Shown: positions 53,044 to 63,451, counted from the stretch's first letter. The stretch: DNA of 64,000 nt from a bacterium 1XD42-54 (GCA_003612585.1 RAZH01000005.1:180201-244200), one strand, 5' to 3'. Made by a program: numbers and translations. The notes: generated by a model not told the origin, from the letters alone.

Positions 53044-55311
53044 TTATTCGTCGATTTTCAAAGCTGATACCATATCAATATGATATACCTTTCTTGAAAG
53101 TAACCTACTGATTATCCACGATAGCAGGAATGTACCCCAAATACTGATAATATAAGCATAAGCTGGAATATATATGCTAATATCAATGGAATCCTGCACC
53201 GTACTAAGCATTAAAATTGTCAAACCATATCCTGTAGGTAATCCTACAATAATTCCAGCAATCGTCAGCCATATATTTTGTTGTATCATCAACTTCCTAA
53301 TCCTTTGATTATGAAATCCTAATACTTTCAATGTTGCCATATCTCTATATCGTTCCATGTAAGATAGTGTGCCTAAATTATATAGTATTACCCCACCGAG
53401 CAAAACAGCACATACTAAAAAAAGCATACTCAACATGACAGACGCATTTAGCATAGTATCAAGGGCAGATTTTAAATCTGCTTTATGCTGAACGCTATCT
53501 ACATAATCGGAATTAGTAAGTGATTTTTCAGGTTTTTCTCCGATAATAGAAGTCGTGTAAAAAGGGATACCCTCTTTGTCCATTTCGCTTTTCAACATGG
53601 TAATACCTTGTGTCATGGGCGTGCGGATAATGTACTTTACAACCTCAAGATACCATTTATCACTTCCAGGAAATTTCCATTTTAACCTGTCGCTCACTTC
53701 AATACCTAACTTATTTGCGGTATTTCTGGATAAAGCAATCCCTTCTTCCAACTCTATTTCTTTTCCTTCGCCGTCATAGAGCCTTAAAAAATCCTGACTT
53801 TCAATGCCGATAAACGCTACGGTTTCCTCTTTGCCATCAAATTTGACTTCTGCGGATATTTCCATCAATTCTTCGCCATACATAGATTGTATCAGTTTAT
53901 TTTTAAATTCTTCATCACTAAAATTGCCAGTTACTTTTGTGTCATAAGTCTGTACTTTATCAAAAGTCCATTCAGACATATAATTCATAGAAGCAAATAA
54001 ACCAAAAGAAGAAACGAGCAGTGCAACACACCCCACGACACCAAAAATAGTCATGATACTTCTTAATTTGTTTCGGAATATATCACGCATATTCCATTGT
54101 CCGTAAAACGATAAATGTTTCCATAAAAACGATAATGGTAATTCTTTATACGCCTTTTCTATGCTATTTGAGTATAGTATCTTCGCCGCATTTCCTTTTA
54201 AGTATTTGTGGCATACAATCAATGAAATAGCCAGACAAAGAAACGCACAAATAATAGGAAGTACCCAACTTCCAGTCAACATATCCGACTTTAGTTTAGG
54301 GAGAATATACATATCTTCCATAATAGGAAATAATAATTTTGGTAGTGTTACATAGCCTACACACCAGCCAATAACAGAACCCACAAAACAAACAAAGGTA
54401 CTGTGTGATATGTAATGAATATACAGCGGTCTTTTATGAAAACCCATAGATTTTAGTATACCAATCTGCAAACGCTGTGAATTTAACAAACGGTGTACGG
54501 TTGTAATGGTAACAAGGATAGCAATAAACAAAAACACCAATACGAAAATCAAGCCTATTTCCTTGTGCTGTGTAATCTCGTCGTTTATCATAGAATAGCT
54601 GGTATGGTCTTTTTGTAAAACAACAGTCGTATCATTTTTTCCTAATGTGTTATGGATTGTTTTTTCAAGATTTCCTGTACCAGTTATAAGCAACTGGTTC
54701 CATTGAATATCCTCTAATTCTGTTATGCTTGTTTCATTGATAAAAGCGAAACCATTATTCTTATGGTCTGGTACAAATTCCCCGTTTTTGGTACTGTAAA
54801 TATATTCTGGAGAATAGCATAAGCCGATAATTTCTTTTTCAACCGTTTTCCCTCCAATATCCAGTTTTATTTTGTCCTTTACTTCATAATCATTTTCTTT
54901 CGCAAATGTAGCGTCTAACCAGATACCTGATGTATTTTTTGAATAAGTTTTTCCGTCCAGAATTTTTAACTTTGAAATATTATTTTCGCCAGCCAAAACA
55001 TATAAATCAATCGTTTTATCATCATCGCTTTTCAGAGTAGAAGTGTATAATGCCCTTTTTTCCACATCTTCAATAGAGGATTTTTTCTTTAACTGCTCTA
55101 TATCTGATGATTGAAAATTATCTCCCTCAATCCAAGCGTCCGCAAGGTTTGTTTCCTTGATATAAGAATGAAATGTTTGATTCATTCCATTATATTCACT
55201 TGTGATACCAGAAAAAATGAAATTACCAGCAAACATCATTAGAAAAATAGCGATAAACGGGACTTTATTTTTCCATACATCACGAAACATTTTTCGTATT
55301 AACATTACCAT
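53044..55311 (-). CDS. FtsX-like ABC transporter permease (MacB/BceB-type)
   Basis: This 755-residue protein has an N-terminal helix, a large extracellular domain (about 40-235), three helices near 250-370, a second extracellular domain and four more helices, the ten-helix arrangement of long FtsX-type permeases. FtsX repeats are visible at HRLLNSQRLQIGILKSMGFHKRPLYIHY and in the final quarter at YMERYRDMATLKVLGFHNQRIRKLMI. It pairs with the ATPase gene that overlaps its start. It probably exports peptides or lipids, or gives peptide-antibiotic tolerance. The substrate cannot be told. Base composition is AT-rich compared with the conjugation genes, suggesting separate origin. Confidence 0.88.
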   Translation of the reverse strand: MVMLIRKMFRDVWKNKVPFIAIFLMMFAGNFIFSGITSEYNGMNQTFHSYIKETNLADAWIEGDNFQSSDIEQLKKKSSIEDVEKRALYTSTLKSDDDKTIDLYVLAGENNISKLKILDGKTYSKNTSGIWLDATFAKENDYEVKDKIKLDIGGKTVEKEIIGLCYSPEYIYSTKNGEFVPDHKNNGFAFINETSITELEDIQWNQLLITGTGNLEKTIHNTLGKNDTTVVLQKDHTSYSMINDEITQHKEIGLIFVLVFLFIAILVTITTVHRLLNSQRLQIGILKSMGFHKRPLYIHYISHSTFVCFVGSVIGWCVGYVTLPKLLFPIMEDMYILPKLKSDMLTGSWVLPIICAFLCLAISLIVCHKYLKGNAAKILYSNSIEKAYKELPLSFLWKHLSFYGQWNMRDIFRNKLRSIMTIFGVVGCVALLVSSFGLFASMNYMSEWTFDKVQTYDTKVTGNFSDEEFKNKLIQSMYGEELMEISAEVKFDGKEETVAFIGIESQDFLRLYDGEGKEIELEEGIALSRNTANKLGIEVSDRLKWKFPGSDKWYLEVVKYIIRTPMTQGITMLKSEMDKEGIPFYTTSIIGEKPEKSLTNSDYVDSVQHKADLKSALDTMLNASVMLSMLFLVCAVLLGGVILYNLGTLSYMERYRDMATLKVLGFHNQRIRKLMIQQNIWLTIAGIIVGLPTGYGLTILMLSTVQDSIDISIYIPAYAYIISIWGTFLLSWIISRLLSRKVYHIDMVSALKIDE

Positions 55312-56006
55312 TCCAACTCCTTTATACTCATAGGTTTTTTATTGACCGCAACATCTAAAATCTGTCCGTTTTTCATATGGATAACTCGATCTGCCGCTTT
55401 TGCAATATTCGCATTATGTGTAACAACGATAGCGGTTTTATGATACTCCCGACACACATCTTGTATCAGTTGTAATACCATGCACCCCGTTTCACTATCT
55501 AATGCGCCAGTTGGCTCATCACATAGAAGAATTTGCGGATTTTTTACAATCGCTCTGGCAATAGAAACACGCTGTTGTTCTCCGCCCGATAATTGACTGG
55601 GAAATTTCTTTACATGCTGTTTCAACCCGACTCTATCTAAAATAGCAACAGGGTCTAAAATATCATCTTTTATATCTTTCATCAGAGCGACATTTTCATA
55701 TACGGTCAAGGTAGGAATCAGATTATAAAACTGAAAGATAAAGCCTATATCATTAGCTCTGTACCTTGCCAATTCATTTTCATTCATTTTTGAAAGCGGC
55801 ATATTGTTTACAAGTATTTCCCCGCTACTTAAACAATCAATTCCGCCCAAAATATTCAGCAGAGTGCTTTTTCCTGCTCCCGATTGCCCAAGTATTACGA
55901 CAAATTCTCCGTCCTTAATCTCAAAAGACACTTCATTTAATGCGAGTGTGTGTCTTGTTCCGCTTTGGTACATTTTTGTTGCATTTTTTGCAAGTATCAT
56001 TGACAT
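55305..56006 (-). CDS. ABC transporter ATP-binding protein (LolD/MacB-type)
   Basis: I chose ATG 56006 (MSMILAKNATKMYQSG) with AAGGA upstream, giving 233 residues. It has Walker A GQSGAGKSTLLN, Q-loop FIFQFYNLIPTLTVYENVAL, signature LSGGEQQRVSIARAI, Walker B ILLCDEPTGALD and His of VVTHNANIA. The GALDSETG pattern is typical of the FtsX-partner subclass (LolD, MacB, BceA). The stop overlaps the permease start. The TetR-type gene lies 74 bases upstream, probably the local repressor. Confidence 0.93.
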   Translation of the reverse strand: MSMILAKNATKMYQSGTRHTLALNEVSFEIKDGEFVVILGQSGAGKSTLLNILGGIDCLSSGEILVNNMPLSKMNENELARYRANDIGFIFQFYNLIPTLTVYENVALMKDIKDDILDPVAILDRVGLKQHVKKFPSQLSGGEQQRVSIARAIVKNPQILLCDEPTGALDSETGCMVLQLIQDVCREYHKTAIVVTHNANIAKAADRVIHMKNGQILDVAVNKKPMSIKELEW

Positions 56007-56079
56007 AAATTTCATTCCTTTCTTAAAAATGGGTATAAGAAAAACACGTACATAAAAGAACACATTTTATGCAAGTGAT

Positions 56080-56664
56080 TTATCCTATTTGACTGATAAT
56101 GCCGTTAACCAAAAGATTAAAAAACTTAAAAAATTCTGCTTTGGCATTGTCCAGATTTTCGTGTTCGATTAAGACGTGTTTTACACATTCCACTAACATA
56201 TTCAGCACAATCTCTGAATAATGAGCCTCATCATTGATAGAAAAATATTCCTGTAAATGCTCGGTAAGAGATTGCAATATTTTTTCTTTTCGCTCTAACA
56301 AGGAAGAACTTTCTAATTTTAAGAGTATAACAACCTTTTTATCAAAGAAACAGCTAAATTCGCTACTATCAAAATCATTCTCTAACTCTTTTAATTTTTC
56401 CAGAGCTTTTTCCTTTGTTAATGGGTTCGCCTTTTCATTTTCTATATGCTTTGACATCATATATTCTATATTTTCAATGGTCGGCAGGAGTATTTCTTCC
56501 AGAAGTATCTCTTTGTTATGAAAGTAATGGTAAATATTCCCCTGTGTCGTATGTGCTTTTCTAGCAATCATACGCATAGACGCATTTTCATATCCTCTTT
56601 TTAGAAATTCGTCCGTAGCAACCTCAAGGATTTTTAATCGAACCTCGTCTTTTTTTATCTGCAC
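56080..56664 (-). CDS. TetR-family regulator of the transporter cassette
   Basis: I chose GTG 56664 (VQIKKDEVRLKILEVATDEF) behind AAGGAG, giving 194 residues. The N-terminal helix-turn-helix reads LEVATDEFLKRGYENASMRMIARKAHTTQGNIYHYFHNKEILLEEIL, the TetR hallmark. The C-terminal ligand domain is helical and unassigned. It heads the cassette TetR-ATPase-permease, so ligand-responsive control of the transporter is likely. The cassette lies between the orf13- and orf9-type genes, where Tn916 carries tet(M). Confidence 0.9.
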   Translation of the reverse strand: MQIKKDEVRLKILEVATDEFLKRGYENASMRMIARKAHTTQGNIYHYFHNKEILLEEILLPTIENIEYMMSKHIENEKANPLTKEKALEKLKELENDFDSSEFSCFFDKKVVILLKLESSSLLERKEKILQSLTEHLQEYFSINDEAHYSEIVLNMLVECVKHVLIEHENLDNAKAEFFKFFNLLVNGIISQIG

Positions 56665-56768
56665 TTTATCATCTCCTTGATAACATGATATATATATAAA
56701 AGAGGTTTGGCAATAGGTGTTCGTCATTAAAAATCAAAAGTTGCATAGCGTTCATTTTTAAGAAAAGA

Positions 56769-56802
56769 AAAGCGTGCAAATCTATATAGAAATGCACGCT
56801 TT
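56769..56802 (-). terminator. Intrinsic terminator after the conjugation genes
   Basis: AAAGCGTGCA (56769-56778) pairs with TGCACGCTTT (56793-56802). Read leftward a T-rich tract follows. It lies just past the Orf13-type stop and would separate the conjugation operon from the TetR cassette. Confidence 0.8.
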
Positions 56803-56810
56803 AGCATTAT

Positions 56811-57704
56811 TTATCCTATAATCTTCCAGTTACTATCCTTATGTAGCGTCAGCTCATATTGTGAAATCTGTGTCGCTTTTGTCTGGTTGTCGATAAACTT
56901 CACAGCCACCTTGACCTTGATGTTATCCCCATTAGCCGTAAATACAGGATTGACAAGCTCGGAATAGAGATAGTCCCCGTTTATCGGTTCAAGGGAATTT
57001 CCCGCCACATAGTAGGCAAGCTCCGTTTCCGTCGCCGTCGGGTACAGCTTGAAGAATGTTTCCAGAAACTCCGTAGCGTCTGCCGTTGTATCATCGTCCA
57101 CGCTGTTGTCCGCTTCCTGTGCCTTTGGCTCATAGTCCGATTTTTCCATAGCGGGGGCAAGGGTAGGGTTCTGAACGATTACCATATCCCCGCCAGCGTC
57201 CACATAGACTTTTACGGTGTAGGTTTCTTTGACATTCCTTGTCTGGTCGCCCTCTTTTATCTGCTGATCTACTTCGTAGGTAGCAGTAAAAGTGTTCTCC
57301 CCAGACTGTGCCACGTCCCAGATTAGCACGTCCTGCACCGTGGAGCTGGTCGGCATATCGGTTCTTATGGTATCAACATTCAAATCCTGTAATTCCTTTG
57401 TAAGATATTCATTGATAGCCTGTGTCCTTGCTTCGATTGCTTCCTTGCTGTTGCTCCATGAGTAATAGGACTTCGCAAAGTTCTTCACGAAATTCTCTAT
57501 GCCGTTGGTGTCGTTAAGCCGTAGCTGTACGGTTTCCTTTTCATGTACCGTGTGCATATCAATAGCGGTAAAGTTCTTATACACGCCAAAGCTCACGCTT
57601 GCAAGCAGTACCACCCAGAGGGCAATCACGGTTTTCTTATGCGTCCCCACCTTGATAGTGCGGATTTTCTTTTCTTTTGGCTGTTTCTCTTTTTTCTTGA
57701 ACAT
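56811..57704 (-). CDS. Conjugation protein TcpC (Tn916 Orf13 type)
   Basis: I chose ATG 57704 (MFKKKEKQPKEKK) behind AAAGGTGG, giving 297 residues. A basic N-terminal tail leads to one membrane helix (about 29-46, TVIALWVVLLASVSFGVY) and two NTF2-like extracytoplasmic domains, the VirB8-like fold of TcpC. Characteristic text is ENFVKNFAKSYYSW and FLETFFKLYPTATETELAYYV. It is a structural part of the Gram-positive type IV secretion channel. It is the last gene of the conjugation run, followed by a terminator. Confidence 0.9.
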   Translation of the reverse strand: MFKKKEKQPKEKKIRTIKVGTHKKTVIALWVVLLASVSFGVYKNFTAIDMHTVHEKETVQLRLNDTNGIENFVKNFAKSYYSWSNSKEAIEARTQAINEYLTKELQDLNVDTIRTDMPTSSTVQDVLIWDVAQSGENTFTATYEVDQQIKEGDQTRNVKETYTVKVYVDAGGDMVIVQNPTLAPAMEKSDYEPKAQEADNSVDDDTTADATEFLETFFKLYPTATETELAYYVAGNSLEPINGDYLYSELVNPVFTANGDNIKVKVAVKFIDNQTKATQISQYELTLHKDSNWKIIG

Positions 57705-57723
57705 CAATCTTTCCACCTTTCTG

Positions 57724-58731
57724 TTATTGCTTTATCCTGCCAGCACCGATTAAGTGCTGTTGATAGTAGGAGCTTGTGAGGTCGGCATATCCGATAGGGT
57801 CGCCTGCATGGTACATCTGATTATTCCCTACATAGATACCGACGTGGGTTACATACGTTCCCGCATTGTAGGTACTGTGGAAGAACACCAAGTCCCCCGC
57901 CTGTGCCTGTGAAAGCGGGATATGCTGTGTTGCGTCGTATTGCTCCTGTGCGGTTCTGGGCAAGGAAATTCCAGCTTTTCCATAGCACCATTGAACAAGT
58001 CCCGAACAGTCAAAACTCGTGTTGGGATTGCTCCCGCCGTAGACGTACTCCCACCCCTGATATTTGAGGGCTTCGTCCATGATTTTCTGAACCGTGGCAT
58101 TGTCAAATTGTGTAACGGTCAGATATTGATTGACAAGCTCCACATAGAACATATTTCCGTACCCGTACCGCCACCCGCCGTTTTTCTTCACGGCGATAGG
58201 GTTCGTATAGGTAACTTTCTTCCCGCCCGATTTCTCACGGGCGAAATTTTCCGCCAGCGTAAAGCTGTGCTTCTTTCCGTTCTCCGCCACATATCCTAAA
58301 TACCCGCCCCCGTAGTTATAGGACTGTATCACGGCGTTTCTATCCTCTATCCCTTGATTTTGGGCGGAAGAAAGCAGGGACGCAAAATACTTGCACCCCT
58401 GCCTGATAGAGCTTTCTGTATCTAAGGAGTTGGGCGGTAAGCCCATGCTTTCAGAGCTTTGCATAACGTCCTCGGCTGTCCCGCCGCTTTCCACCTGTAT
58501 GATTGCCAGCAGGACACCCACATACTCGGAAATACCGTACTCTTTGGCGTATTTTTCCACCATAGGTTGATGTTTCAGCACTTCCGCCGAAAGGTTCGCT
58601 CCTGTAATAGTAGAAGCAGAACCGCCGCCCCCGTCGTCGTCCTCGGCACTGATAATCACACAGAAGAACAGGACGAGAGCCAGCAAAAACGGAAAGATAC
58701 TGCTAAGGATAGCGATATGTTTCAGCTTCAT
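57724..58731 (-). CDS. Cell-wall hydrolase CwlT-like (Tn916 Orf14 type)
   Basis: This 335-residue bifunctional hydrolase has an N-terminal helix (about 7-28), a lysozyme-like domain (about 55-195, catalytic Glu in IIQVESGG) and a C-terminal NlpC/P60 domain. The latter has Cys of SFDCSGLVQWCYG, His of YVTHVGIYVG and MYHAGDP. It opens peptidoglycan locally so that the conjugation channel can be assembled. Its start overlaps the stop of the preceding gene by four bases. Confidence 0.95.
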   Translation of the reverse strand: MKLKHIAILSSIFPFLLALVLFFCVIISAEDDDGGGGSASTITGANLSAEVLKHQPMVEKYAKEYGISEYVGVLLAIIQVESGGTAEDVMQSSESMGLPPNSLDTESSIRQGCKYFASLLSSAQNQGIEDRNAVIQSYNYGGGYLGYVAENGKKHSFTLAENFAREKSGGKKVTYTNPIAVKKNGGWRYGYGNMFYVELVNQYLTVTQFDNATVQKIMDEALKYQGWEYVYGGSNPNTSFDCSGLVQWCYGKAGISLPRTAQEQYDATQHIPLSQAQAGDLVFFHSTYNAGTYVTHVGIYVGNNQMYHAGDPIGYADLTSSYYQQHLIGAGRIKQ

Positions 58732-61001
58732 TTCTTCCGTCCTCTCTTTTTCTGTCTGCTCTGTTTTTTACTCTGCCTTGTCTGCTGTGTGGTCTTAACG
58801 GTCTGTGTCCGCTGTTCCTGCTGTGTCGTCTGCCTTGTGGTATTGACACGCTCCCGCTGGGTAGCCTGTACCTCGGAACGCTTCACACTTTGCCCTTGTA
58901 CTGGCGTTTTCTGTTCGGACGGTTTCGTGTCCTCTCTGGAAGATAGCGGACGCTCCCTTGTTCCCGTTGGTTGCCCTGTGCGGGAAGTATCGGAAACAGG
59001 CGGACGTTCCTTGACAGCCTGTGCCTTTGTCGGCTCAGTCGCTATTTTATCCGTAGCCGCTCTGCCCGCCGTAAAGGGACGCTCTTTCTTCTCTGGCGTG
59101 GTCTGGCTCTGCTTTGTGGGGGAAGCGGTAACGGGGCGGTCATGGGGGCGGGTAGCTCCTGCTGTCGCTGATCCGCCGCCTTGTCCGCCTGTCCGTCTGG
59201 CTTCCTGTGCTTTCTGCAATGCCATTCTCTTATCCGCTATGGTCGCTTTGTGCTGATTGAGCTTGTCGGCTCGTTCTGCCTGTCGGGTTTCTTTTTCCTG
59301 TACCATGCCACGCTTGAAGTCGGACACGCTGGACTTGACATTTTCCTTTGCGGAGTGAACCGCATAGGCGGTCTGTGTCGGCATATCCTTGATATGCTCT
59401 TTGACGGCGGAAGCCTTGTCCTTGACTTTGTTTTTCGTATCTAAGACAGCTCCTACCTTTGCACCCGCTCGGCTTCCAAAGGTAGAGGAACGGGAAGAAG
59501 CGTTGTTCCCTCTGGTCGCTGATTTTGCTTGCGTCTTGTTTCTATTACCAGATATGGTACTTCCAGCCACCGCACCCGCTATCCCGCCAGCCGTAACCGC
59601 ACCAGCGATACGCCGTTCCATACGCCTAGCCCTGTGCCGCATGAACAGATACGGACGGCGGAATATCCTGCGTCCCATGTGCTGTGTGTCGCCAGCGTTC
59701 AGGCTGAACATACTCATAAGGTCGCCCAGCTTCATGTAAATGCCCGCAAAGGTTACTATCTGTAAGAACGCTATCATAAAGAACGGATAGTCGCTGGATA
59801 TGTTGTAGAACATACTGGAAATGCTGAACGCCACCGTTACAATCAGCGTAATGCCTGCCCTCGTCATTATCGTGTTGAATACCCGCACGATTGCCTGTTT
59901 TGCCATGCCCTCATAGCCCGGTATCATGCTTAAAAGGAAGCTGATAGGCAGGAACATAGCGAAGATGATAAAAAGTATCTGGGAAAATATCATCATGCCT
60001 GTAAGCAGAAAAACAAATATCGTGATACCCAGATTGAAGATAAGCAGGAAAAACACCATGCCTAAACGGTTGATGACCTGCGGTATCGTCAGATTGTCAT
60101 TGTCGTTGTCCTCAATCTCTGTCTTGACGACGCTTTCCCTTGTTTCCCCGTCCTCATCGGACGGGCTTGCCGATACCAGAGCTTCCACACGGTCAGAGCC
60201 GATTTCCTCTATATCGCTGTCCCCAAACTGTAAGAGTAGCCACGGCTGGCGAACCTGTATCGCAAACAGACTGTCCCGTATCAAGTCTACGCTGTCTTTC
60301 CCTTTGCTGTCGCTGTCGGGTAGGAGTATCTTTGTTCCCAAGTCCAGTGAAGCCGTGGAAATATCGCTGGAAAAATCGTTTATCTTCTTCACATAGTCGG
60401 GAGCATAGGCGATAAAGGAAGCGGAGAGGATAAATACCACAACGAAGTTGATAACGGCGTGAAGTGCCTTGCTGGTTTCTCTTTTTATCAGTCCTGTATA
60501 GGCGACATAGATACCTACCACAAGGATAATGAGAAGCAACGCCCCCACATAGAAGCCAGAGCTTCCGAAGCCGTTAGATGTTACCCCCGCAAGGGTCTGT
60601 ATGCTCTTGCCGATACTGTCCGCCATATCGTTGATGAAGTCCAGTTCATACGCCTGTTGCACCACATAGCCCGTAGCATTGCTAAGATACAGGCTGATAG
60701 TCCAGACAAAGTTTGTGATACAGTAAAGACCGTATTGTACCGATTTTCCGATACCGTCCAGCCAGTTCCACGGAAGCCAGCTCCACGAATTATCGACGTA
60801 AAAATCAAGCTGGTAGTTTTCTAAGGGATATTGTGAGTAGAGATTGTCCGCACTCACGGTATCGTCCACCAGCCCCGCCGCATGAGCCACCGTCCCTACA
60901 AGGGACAAGAGGATAACCGCCCCCACGATAACCAGCAGGAGCTTTCCTACAAAAGAAAAGAGCTTCCGTTTTGTCAGAAGCCCCTTTAGCCTTTCTTTCA
61001 T
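58728..61001 (-). CDS. Conjugation channel membrane protein (Tn916 Orf15 type, VirB6-like)
   Basis: I chose ATG 61001, which overlaps the ATPase stop (TGATG), giving 757 residues. An N-terminal signal-like helix, a periplasm-like stretch and about seven membrane helices make up the first 440 residues (FYVGALLLIILVVGIYVAYTGLI, GMVFFLLIFNLGITIFVFLLTGMM, FLPISFLLSMIPG). The remaining 300 residues are a hydrophilic tail rich in Q, T, R and K, probably cytoplasmic. This is the VirB6/TrbL-like polytopic protein of Tn916-type conjugation. The tail is longer and more repetitive than I expect for the family. Confidence 0.9.
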   Translation of the reverse strand: MKERLKGLLTKRKLFSFVGKLLLVIVGAVILLSLVGTVAHAAGLVDDTVSADNLYSQYPLENYQLDFYVDNSWSWLPWNWLDGIGKSVQYGLYCITNFVWTISLYLSNATGYVVQQAYELDFINDMADSIGKSIQTLAGVTSNGFGSSGFYVGALLLIILVVGIYVAYTGLIKRETSKALHAVINFVVVFILSASFIAYAPDYVKKINDFSSDISTASLDLGTKILLPDSDSKGKDSVDLIRDSLFAIQVRQPWLLLQFGDSDIEEIGSDRVEALVSASPSDEDGETRESVVKTEIEDNDNDNLTIPQVINRLGMVFFLLIFNLGITIFVFLLTGMMIFSQILFIIFAMFLPISFLLSMIPGYEGMAKQAIVRVFNTIMTRAGITLIVTVAFSISSMFYNISSDYPFFMIAFLQIVTFAGIYMKLGDLMSMFSLNAGDTQHMGRRIFRRPYLFMRHRARRMERRIAGAVTAGGIAGAVAGSTISGNRNKTQAKSATRGNNASSRSSTFGSRAGAKVGAVLDTKNKVKDKASAVKEHIKDMPTQTAYAVHSAKENVKSSVSDFKRGMVQEKETRQAERADKLNQHKATIADKRMALQKAQEARRTGGQGGGSATAGATRPHDRPVTASPTKQSQTTPEKKERPFTAGRAATDKIATEPTKAQAVKERPPVSDTSRTGQPTGTRERPLSSREDTKPSEQKTPVQGQSVKRSEVQATQRERVNTTRQTTQQEQRTQTVKTTQQTRQSKKQSRQKKRGRKK

Positions 61002-63451
61002 CACTCCACCTCATTTCTCTGTACGGGCGGTCTGGTGTCAAAGGCGTGCAAGAGTTCTTCAAAGACTGGGTGTATCTGTACCACGCCCACACGCCCGTAT
61101 AAATCTTGAAGCAAACACTGTCCGTTCTCCAAGTCCCGCAAGCGTTTCTGGTTGTTCTCGTCCTCTGGGTCGATACCGAAAAATTCAAGCGTTTGCTTAA
61201 TCTCGTTTATATCCGTCGAGCGGAAAGCGAATTTCAAGCCGATGTTATTTTTCAGGCTTTCCTTTGATACGTCCCCAGAGGATTGTGTAACAAAGTACAC
61301 ACCCGCCTGCATAGCACGTCCCGCCCGCACCAGCTTGTTAGAAAGTGTTTCGCCCTGTGCCACGTTGAGGAACGCCCACGCTTCGTCAAGGTCTACAATC
61401 TTAAAAATGCTTCGGTCAGAATGGATAAAGTCAAGGGCAAAGGTACTAATCACAATCAGCATAGAAACCGATAACAGCTCTATGGTCGTGTATTCCTCAA
61501 AGGTCGTGTCCTTGTCTGGTAAAACCAAGTCCGCCACCTGTATGATGTTGAGCTGGTTGTCAAGGCTGATAGCATTTTGTACGTTGCCGTCCGAGAATAA
61601 AAGGTGTGCAAAATCGTAGTCCGTGAAACTGTCGATATGCTCCGCTATGTTGCGGGAGAGAAGCGTATCTTCTTTTCGCAGTTCATCAATGACAAGCAGA
61701 AGTCCCCGCCTGTCATTCTGTGCCACGGTACGGATTGCCTTTCTAAGTACAGGGAATTTTTCGCCGTCCCTAGAGGAAATACCCGTAAGGAATGTGAGAA
61801 CGTCAATCGCAAGGCTTTCAGCGTCCTTTACGTCTTTCATAATCACAAATGGGTCGAGAAGCCCCGCATTTTTCTTTTCGCTCGTCAGATTGACAATGTT
61901 TATCTCATGGGCTATTTCTGGGAGCGTTTCTTTCCAGTTCCCACGCTCCGATTTCGGGTCTAAGATGACCGCCTGTCCGCCAAACAATACAGAGTAGTAA
62001 ACAATCAGGTTATTACAGAATGATTTTCCACCGCCCAGACTTCCGACAAAAGCAGAAGCGAGGGCGTTTGTTACCGTACCTTTCACGCCCTGACTGGCGA
62101 GAGAGGGCTGTAAGTATACGTTTCTTCCCGTGTCTACGGAATAGCCGATATAGATACCCGTGTTTTCTCCTAGTTGCTGTGTCGCTCCAAAGCCAAGCCC
62201 CGCTAGAAAATCACTCTTGACGTATTGCACATAGTCATTGATGTACCGCTTGCTTGCGGGTAAAAACTCCGAGTGAAGTCCAAGCATATCTCCAGCGGGA
62301 CGGACTAATTTTACATTGAGGTCGTCGTAAAAGTCCTTGACTTCATCACAGCGGCGTTTCAGCTCGTCCAGATCGGGTGCGGACACCCGTATGACGTAGC
62401 TTAACTTATACATACTTTCCTTGCTCTGGTCGAGGTCGGTTTCCAGCTCGTCCACGCTGTCTAATGCGTCTATGACGTTGGAGCTGGTTTCACTCCCCGC
62501 ACCGTAGGCGTGATTATCAAGGTCTTTCAGCTCTTTCTTTTTGTTCCGTACTGTCGTTAAGGCTTTTTTATTGCCGACGATTTCCACGTTCATGCTTGTA
62601 TCGACGGGGAATGTGAATTGCTGTTGCTGGAAATAAAATATCTCACTGGACGGAAAATCCAGCTCCCCCACAATCGCATTGACGGTAAAGTAAGACACAT
62701 AGCTTTCTGTGTCCTCATGCTCCAAGCGTAAATACCGCTGGCTTTCCTCAATCAGACAGCGGGTAGGGCGGATAAGGTCGTAATACTTGATAAGGGTTTC
62801 CTTTTTCAGCTTCCGCTTTGGGAGCTGGTACTCGTAATCTTCATAGGCAACGCCCTGTCTGCCGTAGAGGTGTTCTATCAGATAGCCGAAGTCGCTCACG
62901 TCCAGACGGCGGACTTTGAAGCGTCGGCTGATTTTATTTTCCAGCAGTTTTTCCAGCTTCGTATAACGGTTTATCTCGTCGTTTGACAGGGAAACAAAGT
63001 CGCCCATAAGCGTGTGGTTGACTTCATGCAGAAACTCTTTGAACGTCAGCCACGCCGATTTTTTCACGCTCTTTAAGGAAAGCGTATCTTCCGTAACAAT
63101 CAGCTTGAAGCCGATAAAAAAGCGGTAGTCCACCTGATTGTCCCCAATCATGGAAACAAGGGCTTCCGTCTGTTCGTCTATCTTCTGATAGGCAACGTCT
63201 TTCAAGCGTCCTGTTACTAACCGTTTTGACTGTTCCTGTATGCTCCGCACCGAGCTTTCTGTCGCTATCTGTAAGGCGTGGATTTTCCCCTCACGGCTCT
63301 GTGCGATAAGCTGGCGGAAGCTGTCATGCACGATAAATTTCTGCTCCGCCGACAAGAAAGAATAGTTGTAGGGTATCAGCTCATAGTAGGCGAATACCTC
63401 ATTGTCTTTGTTCCAGACAAGGTTATTGTCGATATATTTAATCGGGAACAT
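61001..63451 (-). CDS. Conjugation ATPase, VirB4-like (Tn916 Orf16 type)
   Basis: This 816-residue protein starts at ATG 63451 behind GGAGTG. The N-terminal VirB4 domain (about 1-420) is followed by the ATPase: Walker A GSLGGGKSFCNN near 468, Walker B IFKIVDLDEAWAFLN, and the late YFVTQSSGDVSKESLKNNIGLKFAFRSTDINE, typical of the AAA-10/VirB4 group. It energises channel assembly and transfer at the membrane. Its start overlaps the Orf17 gene by 14 bases and its stop overlaps the VirB6-like gene. Confidence 0.95.
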   Translation of the reverse strand: MFPIKYIDNNLVWNKDNEVFAYYELIPYNYSFLSAEQKFIVHDSFRQLIAQSREGKIHALQIATESSVRSIQEQSKRLVTGRLKDVAYQKIDEQTEALVSMIGDNQVDYRFFIGFKLIVTEDTLSLKSVKKSAWLTFKEFLHEVNHTLMGDFVSLSNDEINRYTKLEKLLENKISRRFKVRRLDVSDFGYLIEHLYGRQGVAYEDYEYQLPKRKLKKETLIKYYDLIRPTRCLIEESQRYLRLEHEDTESYVSYFTVNAIVGELDFPSSEIFYFQQQQFTFPVDTSMNVEIVGNKKALTTVRNKKKELKDLDNHAYGAGSETSSNVIDALDSVDELETDLDQSKESMYKLSYVIRVSAPDLDELKRRCDEVKDFYDDLNVKLVRPAGDMLGLHSEFLPASKRYINDYVQYVKSDFLAGLGFGATQQLGENTGIYIGYSVDTGRNVYLQPSLASQGVKGTVTNALASAFVGSLGGGKSFCNNLIVYYSVLFGGQAVILDPKSERGNWKETLPEIAHEINIVNLTSEKKNAGLLDPFVIMKDVKDAESLAIDVLTFLTGISSRDGEKFPVLRKAIRTVAQNDRRGLLLVIDELRKEDTLLSRNIAEHIDSFTDYDFAHLLFSDGNVQNAISLDNQLNIIQVADLVLPDKDTTFEEYTTIELLSVSMLIVISTFALDFIHSDRSIFKIVDLDEAWAFLNVAQGETLSNKLVRAGRAMQAGVYFVTQSSGDVSKESLKNNIGLKFAFRSTDINEIKQTLEFFGIDPEDENNQKRLRDLENGQCLLQDLYGRVGVVQIHPVFEELLHAFDTRPPVQRNEVE